DNA of 64,000 nt, from NCBI RefSeq assembly GCF_013294025.1, contig NZ_JABSNL010000011.1:62001-126000 (forward strand). The letters run 5' to 3'. The notes beneath the pieces were generated by a model. That model worked only from the letters and a program-made list of their open reading frames with translations, did not search any database and was not told where the DNA came from. Position numbers and translations under genes: made by a program. The stretch comes from Flavobacterium aeripolare. Its GTDB lineage: Bacteria > Bacteroidota > Bacteroidia > Flavobacteriales > Flavobacteriaceae. Positions 53,685-63,895 of this stretch are shown piece after piece (the stretch's first letter is position 1; each line of letters starts with the position of its first letter).

Positions 53685-55154
53685 ATGCTAAAAGGTTTTA
53701 AATTATCAATGCTATCACTACGAATTCGGATTTTTCTTTCGATGATTGTATTAATAATACTAGCCTCTGTTTTACTAGCTTCTATTTCGATCATACAATT
53801 TAAAACCGAAGCAAAAGAGTACCATCAAGAACGCTTAGAACGCAAAGAAAATGCCGTAAAAGAACATATCAATTATGTGCTTTCTACTACCACTTACCCG
53901 CTAACTACAGATAATTTAGATCTTATTTTTAAAGATAAAATACACGAGTTAGCACACATTCACAATATCGAAATCAACATTTATAGTCTTGATGGAAAAT
54001 TGTTAAAATCCTCAAAGGAAACGTTCTCTGTGGATCGTGCTGCTCCACCTATTCCTAAATATATTTTAAAACTTGTGCGCTCCTCAATTGAAAAGCGCTA
54101 TGTAGATATTAAAACAATCAATGGCGTTAAAAACCGTTCCTCGTACACACAAATTAAGGACGATAAATTCAAGCCCTTAGGAGTTCTTAATTTACCTTAC
54201 TTAGAAGACGATGGTTTTTATGATAAAGAACTGAACAATTTTCTCATTAGATTAGGACAAGTATATTCTTTCATGTTAATTGTAGCCTTTGCAATCGCTT
54301 ACTTTTTATCTTCCTATATCACAAAATCTTTAAAAACCATTTCAGATAGAATAAACGAAACCAGCTTTAACCAAAAAAACAAGAAAATCGTACTTGAAGC
54401 CAGCAGTAAAGAGATTAATTTACTTATAGCTGCATATAATCGAATGGTAGATGAACTCGAAATAAGCGCTGTAAAATTAGCTCAAAGTGAACGTGAGGAA
54501 GCTTGGCGCGAAATGGCAAAGCAGGTAGCACACGAAATTAAAAATCCGTTGACGCCAATGCGATTGACCGTTCAAAGTTTTCAAAGAAGATTTAGTCCCG
54601 AAGATCCTAATATCATTCAAAAAATGAAGGATTACTCAGATACCTTGATCCAGCAAATTGATACAATGAATGCAGTGGCTTCGGCTTTTTCTAACTTCGC
54701 TTCTATGCCGGCACAACAAAACGAAACCTTAAACGTGGTAGAAGTTGTCGAGTTAACACTAGATATTTTTAATGAAGAACATATTATTTTCGAAAAAGAA
54801 TCGCCTGAAATTATTTCAAAAATAGACCGTACCCAATTAATTAGAATCATAACTAACTTAGTTAAAAACGCCATACAATCTATACCTGAAGGCCGTCAAA
54901 AAAGGGTCGCCGTTACCGTTACAAAGCGCGATAACAATGTGCTTATCACCGTTGAGGATAACGGAATTGGTATTAAACCCGAAGATATAATTCGTATCTT
55001 TGAACCTAAATTTACTACTAAAAATAGCGGTATGGGTCTTGGTTTAGGGATTATCAAGAACATCATAGAAAACTATAAAGGAACAATCACTTTTGAAACA
55101 GAATATGGAACAGGAACTAAGTTTACTGTTTCTTTACCTATTATAAACTCATAA
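53685..55154 (+). CDS. Sensor histidine kinase
   Basis: A 489-aa membrane kinase. Two helices (15-37 and 190-212) enclose a periplasmic domain of about 150 residues; a HAMP-like linker follows, then HisKA with H283 (VAHEIKNPLTPMRL) and HATPase_c (NLVKNAIQSIP, VEDNGIGI, MGLGLGIIKNII). NtrY-like arrangement. Starts 6 bp after hemJ; no response regulator is adjacent, so the partner is elsewhere. Confidence 0.92.
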   Translation: MLKGFKLSMLSLRIRIFLSMIVLIILASVLLASISIIQFKTEAKEYHQERLERKENAVKEHINYVLSTTTYPLTTDNLDLIFKDKIHELAHIHNIEINIYSLDGKLLKSSKETFSVDRAAPPIPKYILKLVRSSIEKRYVDIKTINGVKNRSSYTQIKDDKFKPLGVLNLPYLEDDGFYDKELNNFLIRLGQVYSFMLIVAFAIAYFLSSYITKSLKTISDRINETSFNQKNKKIVLEASSKEINLLIAAYNRMVDELEISAVKLAQSEREEAWREMAKQVAHEIKNPLTPMRLTVQSFQRRFSPEDPNIIQKMKDYSDTLIQQIDTMNAVASAFSNFASMPAQQNETLNVVEVVELTLDIFNEEHIIFEKESPEIISKIDRTQLIRIITNLVKNAIQSIPEGRQKRVAVTVTKRDNNVLITVEDNGIGIKPEDIIRIFEPKFTTKNSGMGLGLGIIKNIIENYKGTITFETEYGTGTKFTVSLPIINS

Positions 55155-55163
55155 ACTATCATA

Positions 55164-55946
55164 ATGATTTACGAAAACATTCTTACCGCAACAGATAACA
55201 ATATCACTACAATAACAATTAACAGACCTACTAAATTAAATGCACTTAATAAGAAAACAATTGATGAGTTGCACCATATTTTTTCGGCTGTAGCCAAAGA
55301 CAAACAAACTAAGGTAATTCTATTGACTGGTAGTGGAGAAAAAGCATTTGTTGCTGGTGCAGATATTGCTGAATTTGCAAACTTTTCTGTAGAAGAAGGG
55401 GTCCAACTTGCTGCCAGCGGACAAGAAAAGTTATTCAATTTTATCGAAAATTCAAAAATTCCGGTAATTGCTGCCGTAAACGGCTTTGCTCTAGGAGGCG
55501 GATTAGAACTTGCAATGGCTTGCCACATAAGAGTAGCTTCAGATAATGTTAGAATGGGCTTACCAGAAGTATCATTAGGAGTGATTCCTGGATATGGAGG
55601 TACGCAACGATTGCCACAACTTGTAGGTAAAGGTCGCGCCATGGAAATGATTATGACAGCAGGAATGATTAATGCTGAAGAAGCTCACAGAACAGGTTTA
55701 GTAAATCATGTAGTCGCTCAAGCAGACTTAATTGAATTTTGCACTGATATTGCAAAAAAAATGATGAAAAACTCCCCTATGGCAATCGGTATGGCAATTA
55801 AGGCCGTAAATGCTAATTTTACAGAAGGAGAAAATGGATTTGACACTGAAATAAAATCTTTCGGAAAATGCTTTGGAACAGCAGATTTCAAGGAAGGAAC
55901 CACTGCGTTTCTTGAAAAAAGAAAAGCTGTGTTTGTAGGGGAGTAA
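55164..55946 (+). CDS. Enoyl-CoA hydratase/isomerase
   Basis: Crotonase-fold enzyme of fatty acid or amino acid oxidation (260 aa). Catalytic acid regions GGGLELAMACHIR and LPEVSLGVIPGYGGTQRLPQLVG include both Glu residues of hydratases; the C-terminal tail DFKEGTTAFLEKRKAVF is typical of short-chain enoyl-CoA hydratases. 9 bp behind the kinase gene. Followed by a terminator. Confidence 0.93.
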   Translation: MIYENILTATDNNITTITINRPTKLNALNKKTIDELHHIFSAVAKDKQTKVILLTGSGEKAFVAGADIAEFANFSVEEGVQLAASGQEKLFNFIENSKIPVIAAVNGFALGGGLELAMACHIRVASDNVRMGLPEVSLGVIPGYGGTQRLPQLVGKGRAMEMIMTAGMINAEEAHRTGLVNHVVAQADLIEFCTDIAKKMMKNSPMAIGMAIKAVNANFTEGENGFDTEIKSFGKCFGTADFKEGTTAFLEKRKAVFVGE

Positions 55947-55962
55947 GACAGTATAAAATAGT

Positions 55963-56009
55963 AACCGCAGATTTGGAGCAAAAATAGCCTTCAAATCTGC
56001 GGTTTTTTA
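55963..56009 (+). terminator. Terminator of the enoyl-CoA hydratase gene
   Basis: 13-bp perfect stem (55963-55975 / 55992-56004, AACCGCAGATTTG arm) followed by T run. Confidence 0.92.
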
Positions 56010-56041
56010 TTTACCTAAAGAAAATTTTCTCACAAAGCATT

Positions 56042-56070
56042 TTGCTTTTCAGCTACAAAAGCTAATTTTG
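56042..56070 (+). promoter_or_regulatory. TTG-N18-TAATTTTG promoter
   Basis: TTG 56042-56044 and TAATTTTG 56063-56070; 40 bp before the start of the next gene. Confidence 0.6.
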
Positions 56071-56110
56071 CAATCACTCATTTAGAGTATTATAATTTTA
56101 AAATCACGAC

Positions 56111-56512
56111 ATGTCATACGAACCTATATTTGCCCAATTCTGGGAAAGCGTAAAACAAAGTATTCAAAACGGAACCTACGCTAAACTAACTTTGGCGAAG
56201 ACCATAGGAGATACCGAACTAAAGAACATGTACATAAGACCTGTTTTATTAGACGAAGGAGGGTATACATTATCTGTAATTGCACGCTATAAGACAGAGG
56301 AAATAGAAAGTTTTCATACTATTGATGAAGCGTATGCAATTTTGTTTCCCTACATGAACAATCCTTTTATGACTGCCTTGTTATTCACTACAGAAAATGA
56401 CATCACTTTTAAGTTAAATAAAAAAAGAGTGGGGTCTATAATCGAGCAGGCACCTACTTTTAAAAGTGCCTCAGATGTTATTATCGAAATGAAAGAAAAA
56501 GGAATAATTTAA
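56111..56512 (+). CDS. Hypothetical cytosolic protein
   Basis: A 133-aa protein without signal peptide or membrane segment: MSYEPIFAQFWESVKQSIQNG, SVIARYKTEEIESFHTIDEAYA, a hydrophobic middle and a Lys-rich C terminus. No family recognised. It has its own promoter and terminator, so it is a real transcription unit. Confidence 0.75.
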   Translation: MSYEPIFAQFWESVKQSIQNGTYAKLTLAKTIGDTELKNMYIRPVLLDEGGYTLSVIARYKTEEIESFHTIDEAYAILFPYMNNPFMTALLFTTENDITFKLNKKRVGSIIEQAPTFKSASDVIIEMKEKGII

Positions 56513-56537
56513 TTCTGTACCTACAATATATAAAAAA

Positions 56538-56566
56538 CAAAGCCACTCAAATCGAGTGGCTTTGTT
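56538..56566. terminator. Bidirectional terminator
   Basis: Stem CAAAGCCACTC (56538-56548) / GAGTGGCTTTG (56554-56564), between convergent genes, A run on left and T on right. Confidence 0.88.
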
Positions 56567-56612
56567 GATCTAAGGGGATCTATAAAGACTATTAAACTTT
56601 ATATGACAACTA

Positions 56613-58070
56613 CTAATTCCAACCTCCCCCTAAAGATTTATACATGCTAACTCGCGCAGCTAATTGTTCTTTCTTAGCAGAAACCAAATCTAACTTAGCT
56701 TCAAGAGCATCTCTTTGCGTTAACAAAACCTCCATATAATCAGCTCTTGCTGCTTTAAATAAAGTATTTGTAATGTTGATGGCATTATTCAAAGCAATCA
56801 CTTGCTTCTCTTTTTGTCCATATATTTGCTTTAAATTCTCAATATTAGATAGTCCATTGAGTACCTCAACATGTGCATTTAAAACGGTTTTTTCGTAATC
56901 AAAAATGGCTTGTAATTGGCGATCATTTGCATTGTAATAAGCAGCTTTAATCGCATTTCGGTTAATGATAGGCGCAACCACATCTCCAGCTAAACGATAC
57001 AAAACAGACTCTGGAGTGGTAGTAATGTATTTTAATTTAAATGACGCTACACCTACTCCAGCGCGCAATGTTAATGAAGGATAAAAGTTAGCCTTAGCTA
57101 CTTTTGTATCTAGCTTAGCGGCACTTAACTCGTATTCTGCTTTTCTAATATCGGGGCGGTTGACTAGCAATTGTGATGGCACACCTACATACATTGTGTC
57201 TATTGGCTTTTCGATAAAATCCTCAGAGGCACGTGTAATATGCTGTGGCGACCTACCTATTAAAAAGTTCAACTTATTTTCTACCACAACGAGTTCTTGT
57301 TTAACACGATACAACTCACTAGTGTTTTTGAAAACCTCAGCCTCTAAACGCTGCACTCCTAATTCAGTGGCTTTAGCAGCTAACTTTTGTAATCTCACGG
57401 TGCGCAAACCATCATTTTGCAATTCAAGATTTTTCTTGATAATCATCAGTTTGTTGTCTAAAGCTTGCATATCGTAATACGAATCGGCAATTTCAGCAAT
57501 AAGATGCGTCACCATAAAGTTTTTCCCTTCGATAGAAGATAAATACTCCATAACCGCTGCTTTCTTTGCATTGCGTAACTTTTTCCAAACATCTACTTCC
57601 CAAGTAGCAAATGCGCCAATGCTGTAATTAGGTAAAGCTTCTGGAAACTCCTGATCTCCTTTTACATTAGTATTTGCATCGCTAGCGCCTTGACTAGTGT
57701 ACCTCCCTACTTTCTCAACCTCAGCAGCAGCAGCAATCCCTACAGATGGTAAATATTCTCCTTTTCTAGATTGAATCTCGTTCTTTGCCATATCCACCTG
57801 CTGCAACATAATATTTAGCTCTTGATTGTTGACTAAGGCAGTATCTATCAAGGCATTCAAATTAGTGTCATTAAAAAATTGCTTCCACTTAATCGTAGCA
57901 GAATTAATAGTATCGCGACCGCTAATCGAGTCAAAACGCTCTGGTAAGGCGGTTTTTTCTGTTCGAATATCCCTCTTAGGCACACAACTTTGTAACATCG
58001 CTAAAGATAAGGTCAGCAGCAAAGCCGACCTCATTTTTACATTTTTAAAAATTAACTTACTCATTATCAT
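56613..58070 (-). CDS. RND efflux outer membrane lipoprotein (TolC/NodT family)
   Basis: Outer-membrane channel of a tripartite pump. Lipobox LAMLQSCVPKRD (Cys about 29 from the first Met), two OEP repeats (coiled coil around 110-220 and 300-470). 485 aa. Its start overlaps the end of the permease gene by 14 bp. Several in-frame ATG near the start (58070, 58064, 58034) leave the N terminus slightly uncertain. Confidence 0.93.
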   Translation of the reverse strand: MIMSKLIFKNVKMRSALLLTLSLAMLQSCVPKRDIRTEKTALPERFDSISGRDTINSATIKWKQFFNDTNLNALIDTALVNNQELNIMLQQVDMAKNEIQSRKGEYLPSVGIAAAAEVEKVGRYTSQGASDANTNVKGDQEFPEALPNYSIGAFATWEVDVWKKLRNAKKAAVMEYLSSIEGKNFMVTHLIAEIADSYYDMQALDNKLMIIKKNLELQNDGLRTVRLQKLAAKATELGVQRLEAEVFKNTSELYRVKQELVVVENKLNFLIGRSPQHITRASEDFIEKPIDTMYVGVPSQLLVNRPDIRKAEYELSAAKLDTKVAKANFYPSLTLRAGVGVASFKLKYITTTPESVLYRLAGDVVAPIINRNAIKAAYYNANDRQLQAIFDYEKTVLNAHVEVLNGLSNIENLKQIYGQKEKQVIALNNAINITNTLFKAARADYMEVLLTQRDALEAKLDLVSAKKEQLAARVSMYKSLGGGWN

Positions 58071-61000
58071 CTCTTTTCATTAATTTCTTTACTTGTTTAT
58101 TTAATGCTTTCAGTTTAAGGCTCATTTTGCTTTCGTTTTCACTTGTATGCATAAATTCCTCTGAAGCAGGCTCAAAATTTTCGTTTTTAATTAATCCACG
58201 ACCATCGGCCATTTTAGCAAACACATAGTATAATCCTGGAATAATAATCACACCAAAGAGCGTTCCCATAAACATACCACCCATAGCCGAACCACCAATA
58301 GTTCTATTACCAATTGCGCCTGCACCAGACGCCATTACTAACGGAATCAATCCTGCGATAAAGGCAAAAGACGTCATCAAAATAGGTCTAAATCTCAATC
58401 TAGCTCCTTCAATAGCAGCATCTAGAATGCTCATTCCTTGCCTACGTTTTTGCACAGCAACCTCAACAATCAACACGGCATTTTTACCAAGCAGACCCAC
58501 AAGCATAATAACTCCAATTTGTGCATAAACATCATTAGACAGTCCCATTAATTGCAGTAATGCAAAAGAACCAAAGACACCTACAGGCAATGAAAGCAAT
58601 ACCGCAAATGGCAATAAGAAACTTTCATACTGAGCTGCTAGTACCAAGTACACGAATATTAAAACAATACCAAAAACGTACAGGGCATCATTACCTCGAT
58701 TGGCTTCATCATAAGACAGTCCTTCCCAGGCAATATCATACCCTCTAGGTAATTTAGTTAAGGCAACTTCTTTGATCGCGTTGATAGCATCAGCACTTGT
58801 AAATCCTTTAGCGGGTAATCCACGTATTGCAGCCGAATTGTACAAATTGTATCTTGTAATCTCGTTAGGTCCCAACGTTTTTTCCATCTTCATAAATGAT
58901 GAATAGGGCACCATTTCACCGGCTTCGTTTTTTACATACAATTGCTCTAAATCTGATGGGATCTTGCGATACTCAGGAGCAGCTTGTGTATACACTTTAA
59001 AGAAACGTCCGTATTTAATGTATCCTTGTTCGTAGGTACTACCAATCAAGATGTTTAAATTTTCCATTGCTTTACCAATAGAAACTCCTTTTTGCATTGC
59101 TGCTTTGTTATCGATATCTAATTTATATTGTGGGTAATTTGCAGAGTAAAAAGTAAAAACTCCAGACAATTCTTTTCTCTTACCAAGCTCAGCTAAAAAG
59201 TTATTATTTACCCTTTGAAATTCTTGGTAATCAGTTCCGTTAGTTTTATCTAATAAACGCAAAGAAAACCCTCCAGATGATCCAAAACCAGGAACTGCAG
59301 GCGGTTCAAAATACTCAACAACGGCACCCAAGTTCTTTGTTTTCTCTTCTAATTCTTCCATGATTTCATGAACCGAATGACTTCTTTCATCCCATGGTTT
59401 TAAGTTAATTAAACAAGTACCCGCATTAGATCCACGTCCTTCAGTCATGATCTCATAACCCGCTAGAGAGGAAACAGAAGCCACACCGTCAATCTTTTCA
59501 CAAATAGCTTGCAATCGTGTAGCAACTTCATTGGTACGCTCTAGCGTTGCTCCAGGAGGCGTTTGAATAATGGCATAAATCATTCCTTGATCTTCACTAG
59601 GAATAAATCCTGCAGGCAATATTTTATTAGTTACAAATGTTCCAAAACAAAACACAATTAATATCCCAAATGTGATGACCCTTCTATTGACAATGTACTT
59701 TAGTAAACTAACGTAACGTCCCGTAATTTTTTCGAATCCACCATTGAACCAGTCGATAAATCGGTTAATAGGTGTTTTCTTTCTAGGATTACCGTGATGA
59801 TTTTTCAACAACATTGCACAAAGTACAGGAGTAAGAGTCAAAGCAACAATCGCTGAAATTACAATAGAACCAGCCATTGTGATCGAAAACTGTCTATAAA
59901 AGACTCCTACTGGACCAGACATAAACGAAATTGGAATAAAAACAGAAACCATTACCATTGTAATTGCAATGATGGCACCACCTATTTCTCCTAATACTTC
60001 TTGAGAAGCCTTGAAGGGTGTGATATTTTCATCTTCCTCCATTTTTAAATGGACCGCCTCGACGACGACAATGGCATTATCGACAACAATACCAATGGCT
60101 AATACTAATGCAAACAGTGTAATTAAGTTGATTGATAACCCAAACATTTGCATGATAAAAAATGCTCCAATCAAGGAAACAGGAACTGCAATAATAGGAA
60201 TCAATGTAGAGCGCCAATCTCCTAAAAACAGGAAAACAACTATAGCTACTAATACAAAGGCATCTCGTAATGTATCTATTACTTGATCGATAGAAGCATT
60301 CAAGAAATTAGAGACATCATAACTAATTTTATACTCTACGCCCGGTGGAAGCCCTTTCTCTAACTCGTTTAATTTGTCTTTTACATCCTTAATTACGTCA
60401 CTACCATTACTTCCAAAGGTTTGTTTTAAAACTATCGAAGCACTCGGTTTACCGTCAAGATTAGAGTAGATATCATAAAATTCGCTACCTAGTTCCACAT
60501 CAGCGATGTCACCAAGTTTAATCATCTCCCCTTCTGAATTGGATTTGATGATTACATTTCTATATTCTTCTGGTTCGCTGTACCTATCTCTATAAGTTAA
60601 AACATATTCTAAAGCTTGTGATTTTTTCCCAGAACTTTGTCCTATTCTTCCCGGTCTCGCAAGTATACTTTGTTCTTGCATCGCCTCCATTACTTCTTCA
60701 GCAGATATTTTATACGCACGCATTCTATCTGGTTTTAACCAAATACGCATGGCATATTTACGACTCCCAAGAATTTGCGCACTGGCAATACCTTTTACAC
60801 GTTGAATTTCGGGAATCATCTTAGTGTACGCATAATTGTAAAGGAACTTTTCATCCATTCCTTTATCCTTACCGTACAAATTCACGTACATCAACATACT
60901 TGGTTGAACGGGTGTAATTACAACACCTTCACGTTGCACTAAATCTGGCAGTAAAGGCATTACTTGATCGACTCTTGTCTTAACTCTAACTACAGCATCA

Positions 61001-61302
61001 TTAGGGTCTGTACCAGGTTCAAATACAATACGCAAAGTCCCTTCTCCCGCACTAGTAGCATCTGAAGCGATGTAACGCATTCCTTGCACACCGTTGATAG
61101 CAGTCTCTAACGGAATTAATGTAGACTTTACCAATACGTCAGAACTTGAGCCTGGATATGCTATAAATATATTTACTGTTGTAGGTGCTATTTGCGGAAA
61201 CTGCGATATAGGCAGTTGTTTAATGGCCAGCAATCCCGTAAATACTATAATGACCGAAATAACGATCGCTAGTACCGGTCTTTCTATGAATTTTTTAAAC
61301 AT
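58057..61302 (-). CDS. RND efflux permease, HAE1 family
   Basis: Inner-membrane proton-driven multidrug transporter, 1081 aa with twelve helices and two large periplasmic loops (MFKKFIERPVLAIVISVII start). Proton-relay Asp in helix 4 region (GIVVDNAIVVVEAVH). The C terminus has a 60-residue charged extension. Middle gene of adaptor-permease-channel operon, 20 bp after the adaptor. Confidence 0.96.
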   Translation of the reverse strand: MFKKFIERPVLAIVISVIIVFTGLLAIKQLPISQFPQIAPTTVNIFIAYPGSSSDVLVKSTLIPLETAINGVQGMRYIASDATSAGEGTLRIVFEPGTDPNDAVVRVKTRVDQVMPLLPDLVQREGVVITPVQPSMLMYVNLYGKDKGMDEKFLYNYAYTKMIPEIQRVKGIASAQILGSRKYAMRIWLKPDRMRAYKISAEEVMEAMQEQSILARPGRIGQSSGKKSQALEYVLTYRDRYSEPEEYRNVIIKSNSEGEMIKLGDIADVELGSEFYDIYSNLDGKPSASIVLKQTFGSNGSDVIKDVKDKLNELEKGLPPGVEYKISYDVSNFLNASIDQVIDTLRDAFVLVAIVVFLFLGDWRSTLIPIIAVPVSLIGAFFIMQMFGLSINLITLFALVLAIGIVVDNAIVVVEAVHLKMEEDENITPFKASQEVLGEIGGAIIAITMVMVSVFIPISFMSGPVGVFYRQFSITMAGSIVISAIVALTLTPVLCAMLLKNHHGNPRKKTPINRFIDWFNGGFEKITGRYVSLLKYIVNRRVITFGILIVFCFGTFVTNKILPAGFIPSEDQGMIYAIIQTPPGATLERTNEVATRLQAICEKIDGVASVSSLAGYEIMTEGRGSNAGTCLINLKPWDERSHSVHEIMEELEEKTKNLGAVVEYFEPPAVPGFGSSGGFSLRLLDKTNGTDYQEFQRVNNNFLAELGKRKELSGVFTFYSANYPQYKLDIDNKAAMQKGVSIGKAMENLNILIGSTYEQGYIKYGRFFKVYTQAAPEYRKIPSDLEQLYVKNEAGEMVPYSSFMKMEKTLGPNEITRYNLYNSAAIRGLPAKGFTSADAINAIKEVALTKLPRGYDIAWEGLSYDEANRGNDALYVFGIVLIFVYLVLAAQYESFLLPFAVLLSLPVGVFGSFALLQLMGLSNDVYAQIGVIMLVGLLGKNAVLIVEVAVQKRRQGMSILDAAIEGARLRFRPILMTSFAFIAGLIPLVMASGAGAIGNRTIGGSAMGGMFMGTLFGVIIIPGLYYVFAKMADGRGLIKNENFEPASEEFMHTSENESKMSLKLKALNKQVKKLMKRDDNE

Positions 61303-61322
61303 TTTATTATTTTTTAGGATTC

Positions 61323-62405
61323 TTACTCAGCGTAAACATCTAGACTAGTCAATACTTTTTGAGGGTTTTCAAGATTGTATTTAATTTTTTCCTTGTCTTT
61401 CACCAAGCGCAATCCATCTAATAGAATTTTGTCTCCTACTTTTAATCCTTTGTTTACCACAAATAAGTTTTCTAAAGCCTGACCTACTTCTATTTCTCGT
61501 TGTTCGATCTTACTATCTTTATCGATTACAAAAACATATTTTTTACTCAGGACCTCAAAAGTTGTTTTTTGCGGAATAAGCATTGCGTTTTTGAGAGGCA
61601 TGGGCATTAAGATTGTGCCTGTTTCTCCGTGTCTTAAAATACCTTTTGGATTATCAAATGCGGCTCTAAAGGCAATATTTCCTGTTTCATTATTAAATTC
61701 TCCTTCGATTGTTTCTACAATTCCAGGCAAATTAAATTGTTGATTATTTGCCATTAATAAATTTACCTTTTGCTTTTTATCTTTATCAGCGCTCATGATA
61801 AAATTCAAGTACTCTGCTTCAGGAACGTTAAAGTAAACCCACATTTTACTGTTGTCAGAAAGTGTTGTTAAGAGCTCCCCTTCATCAAGCATACTTCCTT
61901 CTCTTACATGAAAGTGATCTATTACGCCATTAAATGGTGCTTTGATTGTAGTGAAACCAAGATGCGTAGCAGCCAAATTAATCTCAGCATTGGCTTTGTC
62001 AAATTTAGCTTTAGAAAGCGCTAACTCATTTGGAGATACCACTTTACCATCCAATAAAAGTTTAGTGTTTTTGTACTCTATTTCAGCAGCATTTCCTTCC
62101 GCTTTAGCACGTTGCAATTCGGCTTGATAAATGTTTGGCATTATGGCAAACATGGTTTGTCCTTTGTGTACATTTTGTCCTTCATCAATACTAATTGATT
62201 TAAGGTATCCTTTTTCCATAGCTCTCAATTCGATGTGACGAATTGAATGGATTTGGCAAACATATTCTTTAGTTATTGTGGTGTCCATAACCACAGGTTG
62301 AGTTGCTTCAAATGTGCGTTCTTCCTTTTTTTCTTCTTTGTGAGATTTACAGCCAATTGTGCATAGCGCGGCCATAAGACCAATGAAAATTACAGTTCTT
62401 TTCAT
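61323..62405 (-). CDS. RND efflux periplasmic adaptor (MFP)
   Basis: Lipoprotein adaptor (Cys about 19 in LCTIGCKSHKEEKK), biotinyl-lipoyl-like domain (KGYLKSISIDEGQNVHKGQTMF), hairpin (98-150), and beta-barrel with MPMPLKNAMLIPQKTTFEV. 360 aa. First gene of the efflux operon. No regulator is adjacent. Confidence 0.95.
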   Translation of the reverse strand: MKRTVIFIGLMAALCTIGCKSHKEEKKEERTFEATQPVVMDTTITKEYVCQIHSIRHIELRAMEKGYLKSISIDEGQNVHKGQTMFAIMPNIYQAELQRAKAEGNAAEIEYKNTKLLLDGKVVSPNELALSKAKFDKANAEINLAATHLGFTTIKAPFNGVIDHFHVREGSMLDEGELLTTLSDNSKMWVYFNVPEAEYLNFIMSADKDKKQKVNLLMANNQQFNLPGIVETIEGEFNNETGNIAFRAAFDNPKGILRHGETGTILMPMPLKNAMLIPQKTTFEVLSKKYVFVIDKDSKIEQREIEVGQALENLFVVNKGLKVGDKILLDGLRLVKDKEKIKYNLENPQKVLTSLDVYAE

Positions 62406-62556
62406 GATATTTTTTAAATTGTTACGATAAGGTGTTCTGAAAATTGACGCGAAGTATAGTATTTAAACTGCGTGTCAAAACATACTTTAATGCCAATAAT
62501 TATTGACAAAAAAATAGAATTAATATAGCACTAGTTTGTGCTAAGAAAAGTAAAAA

Positions 62557-62973
62557 TCAGATACGGTAAACCTCAAACAATACGTACAAGGGAGTGCTGT
62601 ACAGTGATAATGGTGAGAAATCGTTACTAGGAGATAACGTTTCTTTAAAAGTATTGCTGCTAAGATCAGTATTAGTATGTTTCAAGAAAGAAACAAAACA
62701 ACTTACTTTATCTACAGCTTTCTTTTGTGTATTATGTTCATAATTTTCTTCTTCATTATCAACAATAACCGCTTTTTTCTTAGTGTTAACCACTACTGAA
62801 TTGCTAGCTATTAAATGAAGGCTAAGCGATAAATTATTACTAGATACTAGCATTTCTACATTTGGAGACACGGCAGGCTTAATGGCTGCAACAAAAGTTT
62901 TAGCATACACATGACCACAACTGTAAAGCAGTATCATACAAAAAGGGATAATATGTCTAAGCGTGTTCCTCAT
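62557..62973 (-). CDS. Hypothetical secreted protein
   Basis: A 138-aa protein with an N-terminal hydrophobic segment (IIPFCMILLYSCGHVYA) that could be a signal peptide, then a low-complexity Ser/Asn/Lys region (ASNSVVVNTKKKAVIVDNEEENYEHNTQ). Promoter CAAAAATA on plus (TATTTTTG on minus) at 62982-62989, so it would be the start of a short transcript upstream of the efflux operon. No family recognised. Confidence 0.55.
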   Translation of the reverse strand: MRNTLRHIIPFCMILLYSCGHVYAKTFVAAIKPAVSPNVEMLVSSNNLSLSLHLIASNSVVVNTKKKAVIVDNEEENYEHNTQKKAVDKVSCFVSFLKHTNTDLSSNTFKETLSPSNDFSPLSLYSTPLYVLFEVYRI

Positions 62974-63094
62974 TAATGCTGCAAAAATAAGTAATTTGGT
63001 TTAGAAGTCGTAAATAAAACTACGTTATAAAATTACTAAAAAATAATAAATTGTGAAAAATGCTGTCAACTTGAAGTACTGATAATAGTAAAAA

Positions 63095-63121
63095 AGCCTG
63101 CTAACAATTCGTTGTCAGGCT
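63095..63121 (-). terminator. Terminator of the HD-domain gene
   Basis: Stem AGCCTG.TAACAA / TTGT.CAGGCT with TTCG loop, A run on the left (T run on minus). Confidence 0.8.
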
Positions 63122-63136
63122 CTTCCGTTGTTATGT

Positions 63137-63790
63137 TTATTTCTCTCCATCCCATTCGGCATAGAATTGCGCTAGAAAACTTTCCATGTAACGATGTCTT
63201 TCGGTAGCAATTTCTTTTCCTGAGGCTGTATTCATTTTGTCTTTAAGCAATAACAGCTTCTCATAAAAATGATTTAAAGTAGGCGCTGTGCTATTTTTAT
63301 ACTCTTCCTTAGTCATATTTAAGTTGGGTGCCAAATTAGGATCATGCAGTCCTCTATTTTTAAAGCCACCATAATTAAATGCTCTAGCTATTCCTATAGC
63401 ACCTATAGCGTCTAAACGATCCGCATCTTGAACTATATCTAATTCAATAGACTTAAATTCTTGTTGTACTTTACCTCCTTTAAAAGAGATATTTTCAATG
63501 ATTTTGATCACGTGATTAACCGTTTCCTCACTAACTTCTTCTTGTTTTAAAAATGCTCTCGCTACAGCCGGTCCTACGGTTTCATCACCAGCATGAAATT
63601 TACTATCGGCAATGTCATGCAATAAGGCCCCTAGCTTCACTACAATTAGGTCACAAACTTCATTTTGAGCTATCAGCAAACTATTTTTATATACTCTTTC
63701 AATATGGAACCAGTCATGTCCCCCTTCTGCACCATCTAATTTATCCTTAACAAATGCAATTGTTTTACTAATGATATCGCTATTTTCCAT
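63137..63790 (-). CDS. HD-domain phosphohydrolase
   Basis: A 217-aa metal-dependent phosphohydrolase of the HD superfamily: H29 (HDWFHIERV), H58-D59 (ALLHDIADSKFH) and a further Asp in QDADRLDAIGAIG. Cytosolic; resembles the YedJ/HDIG phosphatase group. Substrate unknown (nucleotides or phosphorylated metabolites). Confidence 0.9.
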   Translation of the reverse strand: MENSDIISKTIAFVKDKLDGAEGGHDWFHIERVYKNSLLIAQNEVCDLIVVKLGALLHDIADSKFHAGDETVGPAVARAFLKQEEVSEETVNHVIKIIENISFKGGKVQQEFKSIELDIVQDADRLDAIGAIGIARAFNYGGFKNRGLHDPNLAPNLNMTKEEYKNSTAPTLNHFYEKLLLLKDKMNTASGKEIATERHRYMESFLAQFYAEWDGEK

Positions 63791-63895
63791 TGGCTTATTG
63801 AGTTAAAAAAAATGCTGATTTAAAAAGTTTTACACCTTAAAAATCAACATTTTATTTCAGTTATTTTTGTTTTCGAAAATTTCGAAAATTATAAA

